A DNA stretch of 64,000 nt, taken from a bacterium (GTDB lineage Bacteria > Myxococcota_A > UBA9160 > UBA4427). The notes beneath the pieces are model-generated. The model was not told the DNA's origin. It saw only the letters and a list, made by a program, of their open reading frames with translations, and ran no database searches. A program made the translations under genes and the position numbers. How positions within the stretch are numbered: the stretch's first letter is position 1; each line of letters begins with the position of its first letter. The stretch is taken from positions 62,001 to 126,000 of the forward strand of contig JANSYR010000005.1 of the NCBI GenBank assembly GCA_024742285.1, written 5' to 3'. Positions 61,218 through 64,000 of the stretch are shown in pieces.

Positions 61218-63128
61218 CTAACGTCCACCTGACGGCGAGTACCAGATCGGAGAGCTGTAGGCGCGATCCTGGACGCTTCGCGGCGCGCGCTCGTCGAGTG
61301 TGATGTCGAAGCGGGCGGCGTCGTAGGTGGACCACCGCGGCGTCGGAATCTCGATCACCCGGACATAGTAGAAGGCGTGCTGCTCGGGATCGAAGTCGTC
61401 GTCCTGCCAGAACACGGAGAGTTCCGCCGCCCCGATCGTGTTCGTGTAGGTGGCGCTCGCGACGTCGACGGTCGAGCCGACCTCGCGGATCCCGAAGAGC
61501 CCCCGGCGTCCTTCGCCGCCGAGGGCGACGTCGTGGATCTCCTCATGGAGGTCGCCGTCCGAATCCCGCCAGCCCTTCACGATCTGGACCCGATCGAGGT
61601 TCGCGCCGTTCGGGTCCTTGAGTGCGCGGACGACGAAGCGCGGCCCTTTCGTGCCCGTCCCCGCCTCGGGAAGATCGGCGCCCATCGGGACTCCGTCGCG
61701 ATACCCGCGGCGCACGAGGTCGGGGCGTGCCGCGTCGTCCTCCTCGAACTCCCAACCGCCGAAGAAGCGCAGGGTGATGCGTGAACCGGTCGTGGCGTAG
61801 ACCTCGCGCCGGCGCATCGCCTCGAAGAGCGCGGCCCGCGTGTTCTCCTTCGCCCAGACCGCGGCGTAGCCCGAGGCGACCCAGCTCCAGGCGTAGATGC
61901 CGCTGTCCTCCTGCGAGGCGGGCGGCGGGGCGAGGCGATGGGGGCCGGGCTCGAGCACCGAGAGCTTGCCCCAGAAATCGTTCTCGGCAGCGGTGGCGAG
62001 GGAGGTGTGTGCGTCGGTGCTTCCGATCACGCCCATCTTGAAGGGGTTCGCACCGATCCGCGCTTCCTCGCCGAGTCCATTCTTGAAGGCCTGGCGGAGG
62101 TACTCGTACTGGATCTGCTCGTCCTGCTTCGGCGTGGAGGGCGTCCCGATGTTCCCCGTGTCCCAGTTCTCGAAGTCCGCGAATTCGTCGTCGGGGGAGA
62201 GGAGGGGATGCGACTCGCTGTCGCCCTTGATCTGGGTGATCTCGGCGATCGGCTCGTGCCGACTGCGACGCAGCGCATAGTCGCGATCGAAGGGACGGCC
62301 ATCGCTCTGTTCGAGGGAGAACATCTGGCCGTTGCTCATGTTCGGGTTGTGGGGAATCGCGAGGATCGTCCCGCCGGTCTCCGATTCGTAGTCCTCCATG
62401 AAGTCCCAGAGATCTTCCGGGCGTTCTCCTTCGAACGAGGATCGCGGGATCATCCTGCCCGCGACGTCGCCGCCGTCGCCGTAGACCACGACCCGGTGGA
62501 GGTTGTCACCCCTGGGCATGGCGCTCCACTCGAATCCGATCAGCGCGCTGAATCGGCCCGGCTCGTTCGCCTCGTCCGCGAGCCGCGTGATCTCGTTCCA
62601 GATGCTCCGCTTGAAGGCGGCGTTGTCGATGATCGGCTCGGAGGCCATCAGGCTCGCGATCACCTCGGAGATGACCGCGTACTGGCTCTCCTCGTCCCCG
62701 CGAACACCTTCGGAGAGGCGTCGACCGACAGGGTCGGCCAGCAGGGCCGCGTCGCCCGCGCGGAGGGCCGGCAGCAGCCCCATGTATTCGGCGTGGTCGG
62801 AGACGACGAGGAAGTCGAGGGGCGCCTCGAGGCGCGCGGTCATGCCGTTGTTGGCGACGACGGCTTCCCCCTTCGCGAACCGGTACGCGTCTGCGGGAGA
62901 GAGCCGCGTGTTGCCCATCGAGTTCGCGTCCACGCTGAAGGAGCTGTGGACGTGCGTGTCCCCCCAGAAGACTTCCGTCGGGAAGTCGTCCCGGTGCGCC
63001 GGGGCGTATTGGCTCGGGGGCTCTGCCGCGGAGGCCTGCACGAGGCCTGCGGTAAGCCCGACTACGACGGCGAGTCGGAGCGTCGCCGATCCGGCGGGGG
63101 AAGGAAGAGGAGCATCGGAACGGGCCAT
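61218..63128 (-). CDS. Exported DUF3604-family protein
   Basis: A 636-residue protein with a signal peptide (LRLAVVVGLTAGLVQASAAE) and a PHP-like metal-binding start: VFWGDTHVHSSFSVDANSMG, FLVVSDHAEYMG and GVIGSTDAHTSLATAAEN supply the His/Asp ligands. This fits DUF3604, a family of large exported proteins with a phosphoesterase-like fold and no established substrate. The C-terminal third is beta-rich. ATG at 63128 gives a normal signal peptide. It is transcribed opposite to the bactofilin gene with a 205-bp gap. Confidence 0.85.
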   Translation of the reverse strand: MARSDAPLPSPAGSATLRLAVVVGLTAGLVQASAAEPPSQYAPAHRDDFPTEVFWGDTHVHSSFSVDANSMGNTRLSPADAYRFAKGEAVVANNGMTARLEAPLDFLVVSDHAEYMGLLPALRAGDAALLADPVGRRLSEGVRGDEESQYAVISEVIASLMASEPIIDNAAFKRSIWNEITRLADEANEPGRFSALIGFEWSAMPRGDNLHRVVVYGDGGDVAGRMIPRSSFEGERPEDLWDFMEDYESETGGTILAIPHNPNMSNGQMFSLEQSDGRPFDRDYALRRSRHEPIAEITQIKGDSESHPLLSPDDEFADFENWDTGNIGTPSTPKQDEQIQYEYLRQAFKNGLGEEARIGANPFKMGVIGSTDAHTSLATAAENDFWGKLSVLEPGPHRLAPPPASQEDSGIYAWSWVASGYAAVWAKENTRAALFEAMRRREVYATTGSRITLRFFGGWEFEEDDAARPDLVRRGYRDGVPMGADLPEAGTGTKGPRFVVRALKDPNGANLDRVQIVKGWRDSDGDLHEEIHDVALGGEGRRGLFGIREVGSTVDVASATYTNTIGAAELSVFWQDDDFDPEQHAFYYVRVIEIPTPRWSTYDAARFDITLDERAPRSVQDRAYSSPIWYSPSGGR

Positions 63129-63333
63129 GCGGGCCTCCCAGGGGCTGCGGGACGAGATCGAGCTTAGACCAGCACACTCGAGGGCGACTTTCGCGTCGTG
63201 GAGGTCCCCCTCCGCGTTTCGCGCGCAGGAAATGCGCATCGCGGATGCCGATTCGAGCGGGAAGCGCCCCGAACGGTCACGCTCTTCGGCGGGAGTACAC
63301 TCACGAAAGGGCGTATCGAGAGGGAGGGGCCAG

Positions 63334-64000
63334 ATGGGCCTGTTCAAGCGAGGCAAGAAGGACAAGGGGAAGTCCGGAGGGGACTCCAGGGACGCCACGC
63401 CGACCGATCCGGCGGAGGCCGAGACCGCCGAGTCGTCTCCCCAGAAGGTGGGCGTCGTCTCGGGGGTGTTGTCGACGACCGCGGAGACCGGAGAGGGCGA
63501 GCGCTCGCTCTTCGGGGACGTGGTGTCGCGGCGCTTCGGACCGAACGACGACGAAGGGGACGGCGTCACGCGTCCTCCCCGCCCCGAGGCAGAATCCATG
63601 AACGAAGACACGCCGCCGGAAGACGAGCAGCGCGAGGCCCCGGGCGAGCCCGCGAGCAGGGATCACCTGCGTGCGGTTGAGCCCCTTTTTCCCGATCATC
63701 CGGCGACGCCGGACCTGGAGGTCGACCCCATGGCGCACATCGGACGCGCGACGACGATCACTGGCAACATCGTGGCCGACGAGGATCTCGAGATCCAGGG
63801 CGTCGTCGAGGGCTCGGTCCGGCTCGCGAACCATCAGGTCACGATCGGGGCCGAGGGTCACGTGAAGGCGAGCGTCGATGCCGAGACCGTGATGGTCTAC
63901 GGGCGGATCACCGGCGACGTGATCGCCTCGGATCTCGTCGAGATCGAGAAGGGCGGCATCGTGGGCGGCGACATTCGCGCGCCGAGGATCGTGATGCACG
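63334..64000 (+). CDS. Bactofilin with long charged N-terminal extension (3' end outside window)
   Basis: The frame is open to the window end, giving 222 complete codons. A basic start MGLFKRGKKDKGKSGG and about 115 acidic, Pro-rich, probably disordered residues precede a bactofilin beta-helix from about residue 132: IGRATTITGNIVADEDLEIQG, VEGSVRLANHQVTIGAEGHV and VMVYGRITGDVIASDLVEI. Bactofilins are cytoskeletal polymers that scaffold envelope proteins. Typical bactofilins have short tails, so the extension is notable. GGGAGGGG precedes the ATG at 63334. The C-terminus is not in the window. Confidence 0.88.
   Translation, partial: MGLFKRGKKDKGKSGGDSRDATPTDPAEAETAESSPQKVGVVSGVLSTTAETGEGERSLFGDVVSRRFGPNDDEGDGVTRPPRPEAESMNEDTPPEDEQREAPGEPASRDHLRAVEPLFPDHPATPDLEVDPMAHIGRATTITGNIVADEDLEIQGVVEGSVRLANHQVTIGAEGHVKASVDAETVMVYGRITGDVIASDLVEIEKGGIVGGDIRAPRIVMH

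Overview
This is a chromosomal segment of a very GC-rich bacterium. Nearly every gene has strong G/C third-position bias and Shine-Dalgarno-type starts, with several GTG/TTG starts. The content is rich in paralogous catabolic families: three amidohydrolase-2 enzymes, four DUF1214-type proteins, two CaiB/BaiF loci, two luciferase-like monooxygenases, several SDRs, two crotonases, a Rieske oxygenase and a single-polypeptide acyl-CoA carboxylase. With an RND pump, a bactofilin, a type II glutamine synthetase under a sigma-54 promoter and a likely selenoprotein, this suggests an uncultivated Gram-negative lineage of the Binatota or 'deltaproteobacterial' kind. The taxonomic placement is inference; no rRNA, tRNA or marker gene is present.

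Layout. 1-7 kb: methyltransferase (cut by the window edge), DUF1214 protein, APC permease, then amidohydrolase and CoA-transferase on the minus strand, and a scramblase-like protein. 7-11 kb: a minus-strand module (amidohydrolase, DUF35 zinc-ribbon protein, thiolase-fold enzyme) divergent from a MarR regulator; the last two resemble the Ltp2/DUF35 retro-aldolase of steroid side-chain degradation. 11-16 kb: zinc-ribbon miniprotein, ABC exporter, then SDR, crotonase and aminoglycoside-phosphotransferase-like kinase. 16-18.5 kb: an NTF2-like gene and a luciferase-like gene separated by a complete IS481-family element with a 6-bp target duplication. 18.7-29 kb: amidohydrolase, sulfotransferase, two DUF1214 proteins, SDR, double-hotdog thioesterase, lipoprotein phosphodiesterase, luciferase-like enzyme and crotonase.

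29-34 kb is a minus-strand cluster: NAD-dependent epimerase, small membrane protein, AhpD/CMD-family protein whose second active-site cysteine codon is UGA, RfbH-like sugar dehydratase, NTF2-like protein and a Cys-less CMD protein followed by a tandem 24-bp repeat. The UGA is followed at bacterial-SECIS spacing by a perfect hairpin, so this gene most likely encodes a selenoprotein; it is the most notable item in the window.

34-45.5 kb: serine hydrolase, a noncoding stretch with nested inverted repeats, glnII with its terminator and sigma-54 promoter, a Rieske oxygenase/ferredoxin/amidohydrolase/VOC run, then an inactive-transglutaminase membrane protein, ATP-grasp ligase and metallopeptidase set. 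45.5-52 kb: fused acyl-CoA carboxylase and fused double CaiB CoA-transferase in tandem, with a nitroreductase. 52-58 kb: TetR regulator, RND adaptor and pump, with overlapping start/stop codons, a clear promoter and a candidate operator, then a hydroxyacid dehydrogenase. 58-64 kb: fatty-acid-hydroxylase-type membrane enzyme, fourth DUF1214 protein, possible outer-membrane protein, exported DUF3604 protein and a bactofilin that runs off the end.
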